Shown piece by piece: positions 45,641 through 55,775 of a stretch of 64,000 bases of DNA. Source of the stretch: Cephalopachus bancanus (Eukaryota > Chordata > Mammalia > Primates > Tarsiidae); assembly GCA_027257055.1 (NCBI GenBank), contig JAPVLO010000569.1:1032642-1096641 (forward strand). The letters run 5' to 3'. The notes beneath the pieces are model-generated. The model did not search any database, was not told the origin of the DNA, and was given only the letters and a program-made list of their open reading frames with translations. Each line of letters starts with the position of its first letter. Positions within the stretch are counted from its first letter, which is position 1. The position numbers and the translations under genes are program-made.

Positions 45641-45985
45641 TTCTCTTGGCTTCAGGGAGTATACTCTCCAATCTGTTTTCTGTGTGGCTATCAGCTGGCT
45701 CCTGGGACACGTGGGGGCTGCGATGCCCAGGTGTGCTGATCCTGAGACACTAGGGGCTCACGATGCCCAGGCGTGCTAGGTTCCTGACAGTCCCTTTAAC
45801 CTTCAAGGTTAGAGACAAGATGTAAAATGCAAATACCCTTGGGAGAAGTAGTAACAGGATTAAATTCACAGAAAGCTGTGAATTACTTTACTCAGCACCA
45901 GAGCAGAATGAGGAGCGAAAGTTCTGAGAGAGAAAGCCAGCTGAGGATTTGGGAAAGTGAAGGAGCACACTGAAATCCCAGCCTT
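45641..45985. repeat. single-copy DNA with a 41-bp tandem duplication
   Basis: 45702-45741 and 45742-45784 are diverged tandem copies: cctgggacacgtgggggctg...gatgcccaggtgtgctgat, then cctgagacactaggggctc...gatgcccaggcgtgctaggt. Confidence 0.85.
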
Positions 45986-46276
45986 GCCAGGCTCAGTGGC
46001 TCAGCCTGTAATCCCAGCACTTTGAGAGGCCGAAGTGAATGGATTGCTTGAGCCCGTGGGTTCGAGACCCGCCTGGGCAACTTGGCGAGACCTCATCTCT
46101 ACAATAAATCAAAAATTAGCCGGGTATGGTAGCGCGAGCCTGTGGTTCCAGCTACTTGGAAGGCTGAGGCGGAAGGATCGCCGGAGCCTAGCAGGTCGAG
46201 GCTGCAGTGGCCGGGAGTGGGCCACTGCATTCCAGTCTGGGTGACAGAGTGAGACTCCAACTCAAAAAAAAAAAAG
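45986..46276 (+). mobile_element. Alu, full length; 5' partner of a possible transduction
   Basis: Head gccaggctcagtggctcag, end gactccaactca plus A12. Its 5' flank gaaatcccagcctt does not recur after its own tail. It recurs at 46773, after the next Alu. Confidence 0.95.
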
Positions 46277-46475
46277 AGGGGGGGTAGGGAGATGGGATTA
46301 ACGAGCAAATATCTGTCTGGGTATGGGGAAGCACCTCTTAGCAATAGGATGCCTGAATGAAACGTATCTGTATACCTAACCCTTAACTGTACCCCACAAC
46401 ATCATAAAAAATATTGATTATTAAAAAATAATGAAAATAAATAAATAAAAATAAAATTAAAAAAAAAGAAGAAGA
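46277..46475. other. 200-bp sequence carried between two Alus
   Basis: G-rich start (gaggggggggtagggagat), then an old-repeat-like AT-rich end (tgtatacctaacccttaact, then aaataaataaataaaaataa). See the transduction finding. Confidence 0.5.
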
Positions 46476-46772
46476 AGCCGGGCTCGGTGGCTCAGCCTGT
46501 AATCCCGCGCCTTTGGAAGGCTGAGGTGGATGGATTGACTGAGCCCGCGGGTTCGAGACCCGCCTGGGCAGCGAGACCTCATCTCTACAATAAATCAAAA
46601 AATCAGCCGGGCATGGTAGCGCATGCCTGTAATTCCGGCTACTCGGAAGGCTGAGGCGGAAGGATCGCCGGAACCCAGCAGGTCGAGGCTGCGGTGGCCG
46701 GGAGCGGTCACTGCACTCCAGTCTGGGCGACAGAGTGAGACTCCAACTCAAAAAAAGAAAGAAAGAAAGAAA
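46476..46772 (+). mobile_element. Alu, full length, very close to the derived consensus
   Basis: Contains the perfect T-arm-like stem GCGGG-TTCGAGA-CCCGC at 46547-46563. Tail AAAAAAAG then (AAAG)n. Followed by gaaatcccagcttt. Confidence 0.97.
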
Positions 46773-46786
46773 GAAATCCCAGCTTT

Positions 46787-47085
46787 GGCTGGGCTCGGTG
46801 ACTCAACCTGTAATCCCAGCACTTTGGGAGGCCGAGATGAGTGGATTGCCTGAGTCCACTGGTTCAAGACCAGCCCGGGCAACTTGGTGAGACCTCGTCT
46901 CTACAATAAATCAAAAATTAGCCGGGCATGGCAGAGCATGCCTGTAGTCCTGGCTACTTGGAATGCTGAGGCGGAAGGATCACTTGAACCCAGCGTGTTG
47001 AGGTTGCAGTGGCCATGAGCGTGTCACTGCACTCCAGCCTGGGCAACAGAGTGAGACTCTGACTCAAAAAAAAGAAAGAAAGAAA
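46787..47085 (+). mobile_element. Alu, full length
   Basis: Head ggctgggctcggtgactcaa, tail (AAAG)n. The flanks gaaatcccagc at 46773 and 47086 are its target duplication, re-using the same target site. Confidence 0.95.
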
Positions 47086-47099
47086 GAAATCCCAGCCTC

Positions 47100-47604
47100 C
47101 CTGCTCTGCCTGAGGACAGTCCTCCTATTCTCTCACCAGCCCCAACCAAGGACCATTTTCTCGATGAAGCTTAGAGAGAGGATGCCTATTGTTCAGGTCA
47201 GGTCAGAGTATGCCCAGGCTGGTGAGGCTTGTCTGGTACCAACTCTTCATCCTATTGCTGAACTGACTGAACAAGTGCTTTTCCAGACACCTGTAGCCAG
47301 AGATGTGAGTCAAAGGTGTTTATGGAGGGGGTCTTGCATCGTGGCGTAGCCCGCAGGGGTGACTTATCAGAGGCAGTCACTGTTTTCAGGCTGACCTGAG
47401 GTAGAATTCTACTCAGTTCTGCTTAGATTTTTCCTGGGAAAACCCAAGTAAAACCTACTCGCAGACTGTCATTTGCCCATTAGAATATGGGTACAAGAGC
47501 TGAAAGGAATCAGCATTCCAGAACCATCTTCTCCAGCCTCCTCTTTGTGTAGTAGAGGACACTGAGGCACAGAGAGGAGGGGTCTCTTTTGTTCCAGGCT
47601 GGCA
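47100..47604. other. single-copy DNA, no gene seen
   Basis: No repeat is recognised apart from MIR-like tracts close to 47550 (gaggacactgaggcacagag). Confidence 0.4.
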
Positions 47605-47800
47605 CTTTAGGCACGTGACCTCCTTTAAGCTATCAACAATTCTGTGAAACTGGGGACAGCTCCATATTACAGAGGAAAAAGACACTCAGAGAGGTGACGG
47701 AAAATTTCCAAGACCACATAGTGAAGGGGCAAAAGCTGACATTTGAACCTAGGTCTTCTGGTCCTCAAATCTATGCTTTGTCCAGAATATCATGCTGCTT
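47605..47800 (-). repeat. MIR SINE relic
   Basis: Reverse MIR: ctttaagctatcaacaattc, catattacagaggaaaaaga, ccaagaccacatagtgaagg, catttgaacctaggtcttct. Confidence 0.88.
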
Positions 47801-48064
47801 TGCTTTTTGTGAGGTCTACGGTCCTTGGAATCTGAAACACATAAACCAGCACCCGCATATTATTCAAACCCTAGATTGTAGCATAGGCCCTAGAAATACA
47901 AACGGCTCTCTACTCTCTATGTAACAGTCAGCCTCCTGTTCCCCCAGTGGAGGACTTTCTCCCAAGGACAGAGGACCCAACCCATATCACCACCCCTCAA
48001 CACACTTACACACACGCGACCCCACTCAGTGCATGGGCTCAGCTAATGCTGGTGACTTGAGTCC

Positions 48065-48070
<6 letters not shown>
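47801..48070. other. short single-copy interval
   Basis: No repeat or gene signal is recognised before the (CA)n tract. Confidence 0.4.
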
Positions 48071-48120
<50 letters not shown>

Positions 48121-48126
48121 CACACA
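48071..48126. repeat. (CA)n microsatellite
   Basis: About 27 CA units with a single ACG interruption near 48113. Confidence 0.97.
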
Positions 48127-48160
48127 CTTCCAGAAATTCTCCAATCCATTCCATTCTTTT

Positions 48161-48446
48161 TTTTTTAGTTGGAGTCTCACTCTGTCGCTCAGGCTGGAGT
48201 GCAGTGGCACACTCTCGGTCACTGCAACCTCGACCTGCTGGGCTCTGGCAATCCTTCCACCTCAGCCTTCCAAGTAGCTGGAACTACAGGCACGCACTAC
48301 CATGCAGGGCTAATTTTTAAATTTAATGTTGAGATGATGTCTCTCTGTGTTGCCCAGGCTGGTCTCGAACCCCTGGGCTCAGGCAGTCCTCTCGCCTCAG
48401 CCTCCCAGAGTGCTGGGATTATAGGTGTGAACCACTGCTCCCGACT
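48161..48446 (-). mobile_element. Alu, full length
   Basis: T9, agttggagtctcactctgtc at the left, ccactgctcccgac at the right. Its linker keeps taatttttaaatttaatgtt. Confidence 0.94.
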
Positions 48447-49626
48447 TCTACTCTATTCTTTACATGTCCAGCTATTATAGGGAATTGAGCATGGGAAGAG
48501 GGATAGTGCACACTCTCCCTCTGTAAATTTCATTATCTGGAGTCCCAGTGCTGGGGGTAATAGGCTGCGTGCTTTGAATGGGTGTAGTGCAAAGACAGGA
48601 CCACCTCTCTCTGAGAGGGCGCCCACACGTGGGAATACACACAATAGTGGCTGTTTTTCCTTTCTCCTTTCATTCTCTGCCCTCAATTCCACAGTGAGGG
48701 GCCACTGAGCCCTACCTGGAAAGGCAGTTGATTGAGCGAGGAAGGAAAAGACATTTTTTTTTTTAAATGTTCCCTTCCCAGAAGTTTGGGCAATTTGGAA
48801 AATCCAGATGCTGTCTCCTCAGTCCTCTTCTCCTCCACCCCCACCACCTGACTTCCGGTGCCCCAGCCCCACCACCTAACTTTTTTTAACCTTCTTTCCT
48901 GTCTTGAGGAGACCCAGATCCCCATCCTGGGAGGGACTGGCAACAATTAACAAAGACACCATGGAGTAAAGACAATTAACAATCCAGAAAAGAGGGAAAA
49001 GAGAGGCTTTGTTCTGATCTCCATGGCAACAGCAGGCGGTGGGGGGAGAGGAGGATGAAGGAGGAGGAGGAGGAGAAGGGCCATCCCGAGAGGCTGATAC
49101 TTTCACTTTCCTTTTGTCCCTCCCTTCTCCGCCCCTCTGGGTTTCTGCCAGGGATCCTGAAGAGAACAGGGCTGGGACTGGCCAAGTCTGAAGGCTGGAG
49201 ATTGGAGGTGGGTGACTCTCAAACTCTTTCCTCGGCTGAGAGCTCACTGGGGAATTAAGGCTAGAGAAGAAGCCTTAGGGACAGAATCAAAGGCATCTGA
49301 TCCCTTCCTTCTCCTTTTCTGAAGGGCTTACCTTGTGCTAAGAACCATACCCAAAGCTTCAAGTCTCTGCCCCTGATGGACAGCTTATGGTCAAAAACAG
49401 GCCCGTGGCTAATACCTCCCTTTCCATCAGGACTTGGTGGAAAGTGGAGGCAGGACTGTCCACATAACTTGCAGGGCCCAGGACAAAATGAAATGTAAAG
49501 CCCCTTGTTCAAAAATGATCAATCATTTCAAGATGGCATCGCAGAGCATTACATTAAGTGCAAGGCCCTCTGAGCATGGTGCCAGCCCTGGCAGGAGGAG
49601 CTTGAGCTGGGCTCTGTCTGCCTGCT

Positions 49627-49629
<3 letters not shown>
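48447..49629. other. single-copy DNA with a (GGA)n tract
   Basis: 49052-49080 is a purine run (gaaggaggaggaggaggaga). 48890-49260 is repeat-free and mixed in composition; no exon is supported on either strand. Confidence 0.4.
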
Positions 49630-49670
<41 letters not shown>

Positions 49671-49710
49671 ACGCGCGCGCATGCATGCACGCACACACAT
49701 GTGTGTTAAG
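49630..49710. repeat. (TG)n microsatellite passing into alternating purine-pyrimidine DNA
   Basis: About 20 TG units (49630-49669), then cacgcgcgcgcatgcatgca, then cgcacacacatgtgtgt. The whole 80 bases alternate purine and pyrimidine, a classical Z-DNA-prone composition. Confidence 0.95.
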
Positions 49711-49769
49711 TATGTGAGAGCTCTCTACTGCACATGTGTACACATTTCTGAGCATACTATGGCCTGCTT

Positions 49770-50398
49770 TGCTCCCCACAAATGCATATGTTGAAACTAA
49801 ATACCCAAGTATTAAGAGGTGGGGTTTTGGGGAGGTAATTGGGTCACGAGGGTAGAGCCCTTATAAATGGGATTAGTGCCCTTATAAAAGAGGCTTGAGC
49901 CGGGCTTGGTGGCTCAGCCTGTAATCCCGCGCCTTTGGGAGGCTGAGGTGAGTGGATTGCCTGAGCCCACGGGTTCGAGACCCGCCTGGGCAGCGAGACC
50001 TCATCTCTACAATAAATCAAAACATCAGCCGGGCATGGTAGCACATGCCTGTAAGTCCAGCTACTTGGAAGGCTGAGGCGGAAGGATCGCCGGAGCCCAG
50101 CAGGTCGAGGCTGCGGTGGCCGGAAGCAGCCACTGCACTCCAGTCTGGGTGACAGAGTGAGACTCCAACTCAAAAAAAAAAAAAAAAAAAGAGGCTTGAG
50201 GGAGTGTGTTTGCCCCTTCAGCCATGTCAAGACGCAGAAGGCACCATCTATGAAGGATGGGCTCTCACCAGGCACTGAATCTGCCAGCACCTTGTTCTTA
50301 GACTGTCCAGCTTTCAGAACTGTGAGCAATAACCTCTGTTGTTTATAAATTGCCCAGTCTAAGGTATTTTGTTAACAGCCCAAATGGACTAAGAAACC
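49770..50398 (+). mobile_element. MLT1/MST-type ERVL-MaLR solo LTR, split by an Alu
   Basis: Pieces 49770-49897 and 50189-50398 form one LTR. Markers: acaaatgcatatgttgaaac, tattaagaggtggggttttg, gggattagtgcccttataaa, ctttcagaactgtgagcaat, a polyadenylation-like region and terminal aaatggactaaga. No internal viral coding region is present. The name is from memory. Confidence 0.75.
49898..50188 (+). mobile_element. Alu, full length, young derived-type, in the LTR
   Basis: Head agccgggcttggtggctcag, intact stems, A18 tail. The duplication aaaagaggcttgag is perfect. Confidence 0.97.
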
Positions 50399-50857
50399 TG
50401 CCTTTGGAGCAAGAGAAAAACCAAGTGCACAAAACGCATTCCCAAGAGTGGGATATTCAGGTAAGCAATGGTGACCTGCTGTCCCAGGCCTTCCTACTTG
50501 GAAAAGGCAGAAGACCATCAGCTATACCTAGCTCTGAAACCCTGCTGAAGATCATGTTGTCTGTTCCAGGGTTGTAGAAGACAACTTTGATCTCACAAGT
50601 TATTTCAACCCAGAGCAGACGTTTCTTGGCATGAGCAGCCAAGCACACCAGCCCTGGCCTCATTTGTGGACTTCCCTGTTAGCTGTAGAACACTGGACTG
50701 CCAGGACATTTTTTGCTCTCAGCTGGGCTGCCAGGACATTTTTTGCTCCTAGCAACCCTAACATCATAAGAGAAAAGGGTCTAGGGACTCCAGAGCCCTC
50801 CAGGACCCTGTGGATCCAAGTGAAATTTTAAAAATATTAATTAGATACTAAAATCGA
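50399..50857. repeat. unclassified DNA with a 29-bp tandem duplication
   Basis: 50694-50722 and 50723-50753 are near-identical (gactgccaggacattttttg, ctctcagct / ctcctag). The rest could be old retroviral or single-copy DNA; I cannot assign it. Confidence 0.7.
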
Positions 50858-51165
50858 CTGGGCGTGGTGGCTCAACCCTGTAATCCCAGCACTTTGGGAG
50901 ACTGAGGCGAGAGGATTACCTGAGCCAGTGGGTTCAAGACCAGCCTGGGCAACATGGTGAAATCTCATCTCTACAATAAATCAAAAAAAATTAGCCAGGT
51001 GTGTGATATGGTAGCACACACCTGTAGTTCCAGCTACTTGGAAGGCTGTGGTGGAAGAGTTGCCAGAGCCCAGCAGATCAATGCTGGGGTGGCTGTGAGC
51101 ATGCCACTGCACTCCTGCCTGGGTGAAAGAGTGAGACTCCAACTCAAAAAAAAAAAAAGAGAAAG
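50858..51165 (+). mobile_element. Alu, full length
   Basis: Head gggcgtggtggctcaaccc, a short insertion in the right-arm start (aggtgtgtgatatggtagca), end gactccaactca. The duplication actaaaatc flanks it. Confidence 0.94.
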
Positions 51166-51284
51166 AAACTAAAATCAAGGGGGAAAAAGTTAGTTGTGTC
51201 AGAGGCCTCTAATCAGGCAAGAAGTCAAAGGTTCTGCTCTCTGTACTCACCTCTCTTCCTGAAGGGTACTCCCCCAGGAATTCC

Positions 51285-52012
51285 TTGCAGGGATGCTGGT
51301 ATGGGCTGTTATGTCTTCCCCCATTCCCCAAATTCATACGCTCTAAGCCCTAGCACCTCACAACATGACCGTATTTGGAGACAGGGTGTTGTGTTTCTTT
51401 TTTGAGTTGCGTCTCATTCTGCCACCCAGGCTGGAGTGCAGTGGCACTCTCACAGCCACCACAGCCTCAACCTACTGGGCTCAAATGATCCTTCCATCTC
51501 AGCCTTCCAAGTAGCTAGAACTACAGACATGCGACAACATACCCTGCTAGTTTTTTTATTTATTGTAGAGACGAGGTCTTGCCAAGTTGCCCAGGCTGGT
51601 CTCGAACCCCTGGACTCAGGCAATCCTCTCGTCTCCGCCTCCCAAAGTGCTGGGATTACAGGTGTGAGTCACCATCCTGGCCAGAAGACAGGGTCTTTAC
51701 ATAGGTAATTAAGTTAAAATGAGGTCATTTGAGTGAGCCCTTACCCAAGATGACTGGTGTCCTCATAAGATGAAGAGATTTGAACACAGGCACTTACAGG
51801 AGAAGGCTGACGGGAAGAATCAGAGGGGGAAGATGGCCATCTACAAGATAAGCAGAGAGGCCTGGAATGGCTGTTTCCCACAGAAAGAACCACCCTGCTT
51901 GCGCCTCAGTCATGGACTTCTAGCCTCCAGAACGTGAGAAAATAAATGTCTGTTGTTTAAGCCAGCCAGTGTGTGGTGCTTTGTTAGGGAAGCCCTAGCA
52001 AGTTAATACAGC
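51285..52012 (+). mobile_element. second ERVL-MaLR-like solo LTR, split by an Alu
   Basis: Pieces 51285-51393 and 51684-52012. Markers: ccccaaattcatacgctcta, cctcacaacatgaccgtat, tggagacagggt joined to ctttacataggtaatta, atgactggtgtcctcataag, ctagcctccagaacgtgag and aaataaatgtctgttgttta. LTR only; no internal region is seen. Confidence 0.72.
51394..51682 (-). mobile_element. Alu, full length, in the LTR
   Basis: Opens ttttgagttgcgtctcattc, closes gtcaccatcctggcc. The duplication agacagggt flanks it. Confidence 0.94.
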
Positions 52013-53094
52013 TGCTCAGATGCTGGGGGGTCTTCACAATCTTGGAACTGCCTGGACTCAAAGAATACGTCTGTGTGCAGGGTAGGCTTTTGTACTGGCC
52101 TTGCAGCATTATTTTGTCTTGAAGCAAAATTGATCTATTACCCCCTTCTCCCACAGCCCAGTCTTTTAAATTTTTTATTTCTTTTGGTATTGGTTTAACA
52201 CATTTTATTGTTTTAATCCCTTTCGTCTTTATTCTGGTTTTAACGATTTAACTTATCTCAGTCATTTTTAATCTCTGTTTTGCCTTTCTTCCAGCTATTT
52301 TATACTATTTTCTTTTATCTCATCTTATCTTCTAGATTTATTGTTATTGTATTATCTTTTTATTCTCCATCTTTTATTTCTAACCTTTGCCTTATCATGT
52401 CTTTGTTCTATCTTTTAATTTCTTTTTAGCTTCTTTGGTTTATTTTTAGTTCATATTATCACTTTATTGCTTGCTGCCCCCTCCCACCTTTTTTTTATTG
52501 TTTTTACCATCTTTTTTTATTTCTTCTTAGTTTACTTTATCTTTTTATTGACTGTTGTATTATCTTCCATTTTTTACTGTTTTCAATTCTCTCAGCTTAT
52601 TAAATGCGGAGGCTGGAAACACAACCCTCAGGGGAGAGCTTTGAGACTAACCCAGGCCCCTGGCTGGAGAGGCTGGATGCTCTGCCTCCCGGAGCTGGGC
52701 CTCGTAGCAACCCCTCCTAGATGCTCCATTTGCCTCAGAGCTGGTCCCTCCTATCTGTAAGGATTAATCAGTATAATATAAGAGACCCTGGGATAAAATT
52801 CCATCAGGAAGATACTGCATTTGCACATGTGAACTGCTGGAATAGCCTGACTTTTTCCCATCACATGCCATCAAATTGTTTTACATGCACCCAAAATTGC
52901 TATAACTAAACACTAGACTAAGCCTACAAAGAGACTATACTATTTGTTAGGGTGGGTGGTAAGTAGAATATTCTACTTCAGGAAGAAGTCTCAACATACC
53001 TCCTCTGGTTTAACAGGAAACTAAATGGCCTGGATCCTTACAACCCAAGCCCTTGGAAGGAGGCACAGTGATGTGTCTTCTGGAATTATTCTCT
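52013..53094. other. strand-asymmetric T-rich tract, then single-copy DNA
   Basis: 52150-52600 is very T-rich and A-poor on the + strand with irregular ttttattt/cttttta words, but is not a simple repeat. It could be decayed reverse-strand LINE DNA, since A-rich L1 sequence would look like this when inverted. 52600-53094 is unremarkable. Confidence 0.4.
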
Positions 53095-53260
53095 CATCTG
53101 GTTGCCTCTCATTCATTCGCTCATTTGATAAATATGTATTGAGGACCTGCTATACCCCATAAACTGTGCTAGGCAATGAAGATGCAGTGATGAACAAAAG
53201 AGCTAGTCTTCTTGATGTAATAAAGCTTATAGTCTAATAAAATGATATTTACCTATTACC
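53095..53260 (-). repeat. L2 LINE 3' end
   Basis: Reverse L2: cattcattcgctcatttgat, ttgaggacctgctatacccc, gtgatgaacaaaagagctag, agcttatagtctaat. Confidence 0.8.
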
Positions 53261-53384
53261 AATCTGATTTGCCTTCCTCCAGGCAAGATTACAGGGGGCT
53301 CTTGTGTCAGAGACTGTTAGTTTTCCCCAAGTATCTGTTTTTCTCTTCTAGAGTAATACAAGTTTTAGCTTGGATATGACAACT

Positions 53385-53705
53385 AACTAAGAGGCTTCAT
53401 TTCCCAGCTTCCTTTGAAGCTAAGTATGGCCATGCACCCTACAGGACCTAAGCAGAGTGATACATGCAACTTCCTGGCCATGACCTTTAAGAGAAAAGGC
53501 GTATTCTCCCCATTCTCTCTCCATTCCCCTGGCTGAGATGTGGGCATGATGGCAGGAGCTGTAGCGGGTATCACAAGCCATGAGATGAAAGAAAGGCACT
53601 GAAAAATGGGTGAGGAATCTGGATGTCCCCATAAAGCCCTGCAGTGTTTATTCTTGGTCAATTACATGAGAGAGAAATAAACTGCTATCTTATATAAGCC
53701 ACTGT
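53385..53705 (+). mobile_element. LTR-like relic
   Basis: catttcccagcttcctttga, agtatggccatgcaccc, acaagccatgagatgaaaga, then gagagaaataaactgctatc and aagccactgtggcattgg follow the order of an old mammalian solo LTR. The family is not resolved. Confidence 0.55.
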
Positions 53706-53717
53706 GGCATTGGCCTT

Positions 53718-54024
53718 TGTTTTATGTTTGTTTGGTTTTTTTTTATTAGAGTCTCACTCTGTCTCCCAGGCTGGAATGCAGTGGCACGCTCATGGCCACT
53801 GCAGCCTCAACCGGCTGGGCTCAGGTGATCCTTCCACCTCAGCCTTCCAAGTAGCTGGAACCACAGGCATGCACCAGCACACTCGGCAATTTTTTTTAAA
53901 TTTATTGTAGAGATAAGTTCTCACCAAGTTGCCCAGGCTGGTCTCAAATCCCTGAGCTCAGGCAATCCTCTCTCCTCCACCTCCCAAAGTGCTAGGATTA
54001 CAGGCATGAGCCACCGTGCCCGGC
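53718..54024 (-). mobile_element. Alu, full length, in the LTR end
   Basis: T run, agagtctcactctgtctccc, closes caccgtgcccggct. The flanks ggcattggcctt and gacattggcctt are the duplication. Confidence 0.95.
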
Positions 54025-54082
54025 TTGACATTGGCCTTAGTTACTGCAGCTCAATCAGTTCTCTTTAACATGACATTCTCCC

Positions 54083-54141
54083 GAGTGGCCACTGCACTCC
54101 AGTCTGGGCAACAGAGAGAGACTCTAACTCAAAAAAACAAA
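54083..54141 (+). mobile_element. micro-Alu: only the last 59 bases
   Basis: Starts gagtggccactgcactccag and ends gactctaactca plus an A tail. A perfect 16-bp duplication aacatgacattctccc lies at 54067-54082 and 54142-54157, so this is a genuine truncated insertion and not a deletion remnant. Confidence 0.95.
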
Positions 54142-54157
54142 AACATGACATTCTCCC

Positions 54158-54463
54158 CTCAAAATCTGCCCTTATTTTGAGAACCAAGGAGTCCATGGTG
54201 AGCCTCAAATCATATCCCCCTGAGAACTTTTAGAAAATAATTAGACATATCTCTGCTGTGTTAATTCAGGGGGCTGGAGGATGGGTGATCTGCACTTCAT
54301 GACTGGGCCTCTAAGTCTATACAAACCTGCTCACTGTGTCCTGTTCTCTTGAGCCCCAGAAAAATAAACAGGGTTCTTAGCACTTGTTTCCACTTCACAT
54401 GTGTATTTTTAGGACAATCTGTCTAGGCAAGTTGAACAGTCTCTGTTAAAAACAAGCTTTCAG
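54158..54463. other. unassigned DNA
   Basis: Mixed composition with cagaaaaataaacagggttc near 54357. Possibly an old LTR or retro-derived end; no assignment is made. Confidence 0.3.
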
Positions 54464-54763
54464 CTGAGCATGGTGGCTCACGCCTGTAATCCCAGCACTT
54501 TGGGAGGCAGAGGTGAGAGGATTGCCTGAGTCCATGGATTTGAGGCCAGCCTGGGGAACTTGGTGGGACCTCGTATCTACAATAAACAAACAAAAAAAAT
54601 TAGCTGGGCATGGTAGCACACTCCTGTAGTTCTAGTTACTCGGAAGGTTGAAGCAGAAGGATTGCCTGAGCTCAGCAGGTCGAGGTTTCAGTGGCCGAGA
54701 ATGTGCCACTGTACTCCAGCCTGGGCTACAGAGTGAGACTCAAAAAAAAAAAAAAAAAAAAAA
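54464..54763 (+). mobile_element. Alu, full length
   Basis: Head agctgagcatggtggctcac, linker aataaacaaacaaaaaaaat, tail of about 20 A. Confidence 0.94.
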
Positions 54764-54798
54764 GAACTTGGAGTTTGCCCTTAAAAGGTTGACCTGCA

Positions 54799-55092
54799 GG
54801 TCAGACTTGGTGGCTCAGCCTGTAATTCCATGCTTTGGGAGACCGAGGTAAGTGAATTGTCTGATCCCGCGGGTTCGAGACCCGCCTGGGCAACTTGGTG
54901 AGACCTCATCTCTACAATAAATCAAAAATATTAGCCAGGCATGGTAGCGCGCCCCTGTAGTTCCAGCTACTTGGAAGGCTGGGGCGGAAGGATCGCCGGA
55001 GCCCAGCAGGTCAAGGCTGCGGTGGCCGGGAGCGTGCTAGTGCGCTCCAGTCTGGGCGATAGAGTGAGACTCCAACTCAAAAAAAAAAAAAA
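54799..55092 (+). mobile_element. Alu, full length, young derived-type
   Basis: Stem gcgggttcgagacccgc perfect at about 54868. The duplication aaaaggttgacctgca is on both sides. Confidence 0.96.
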
Positions 55093-55104
55093 GGTTGACC
55101 TGCA

Positions 55105-55350
55105 CACTCTCCCTGATCGCATATTCAGTGATCTCTTCAGCTGCTGGAAGTAACTTCCAGAGCCCTGCCCCTCTGCAGACAGGGTCTGTTGTGACAACCT
55201 GCAGATTCCTCTAACACAATACTCTTGAACCGGACACTGTAAACTTAGTCTTACTCTTACTCAATAAGGGGACAGTATCCCCATTCTTCTCTATTGTGTT
55301 CACTGCTGTATCCCCTGTCCCTAGGGGAAGTAAATTAAGAGTCATACTCC
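55105..55350 (+). repeat. probable L2 3'-end fragment
   Basis: ttctctattgtgttcactgc, tgtatcccctgtccctaggg is L2-like. The left part is unassigned. Confidence 0.5.
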
Positions 55351-55652
55351 TGGCCGAGCATAGTCGCCTCAGCCTGTAATCCTAGCACTTTGGGAGGCCG
55401 AGGCAAGAGGATTGCCTGAGCCCAATGGGTTCAAGACCAGCCTGAGCAACTTGGTGAGACCTGTCTCTACAATAAATCACAAAAAGACTAGCCGGGCATG
55501 GTGGCATGCTTCTGTAGTTCCCACTACTTAGAAGCCTGAAGCTGAAGAATCACCTAAACCCAGCAGGTTGAGGCTGTGGTGGCCATGAGTGTGCCACTGC
55601 ACTCCAGCCTGGGAGACAGAGTGAGACTCCAACTCAAAAATAAATAAATAAA
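55351..55652 (+). mobile_element. Alu, full length
   Basis: Head ggccgagcatagtcgcctca, tail aaaataaataaataaa. The flanks agtcatactcctg and agtcataatcctg form the duplication. Confidence 0.95.
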
Positions 55653-55775
55653 TAGTCATAATCCTGCATAATTCCTAACTGCCAAAGGATACATCCTTCC
55701 AGAAGATTCCTTGAAGTTGCCTCCTAATAGCTTAGGTATTTCCAGCATTGAGCTGGATAGGGTTCTCTGTAAAAT

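Noticed and set aside
52150..52600. T-rich tract as a pyrimidine-rich regulatory or scaffold element
   Set aside because: More simply explained as decayed reverse-strand LINE or ordinary AT-rich DNA; no periodicity seen.
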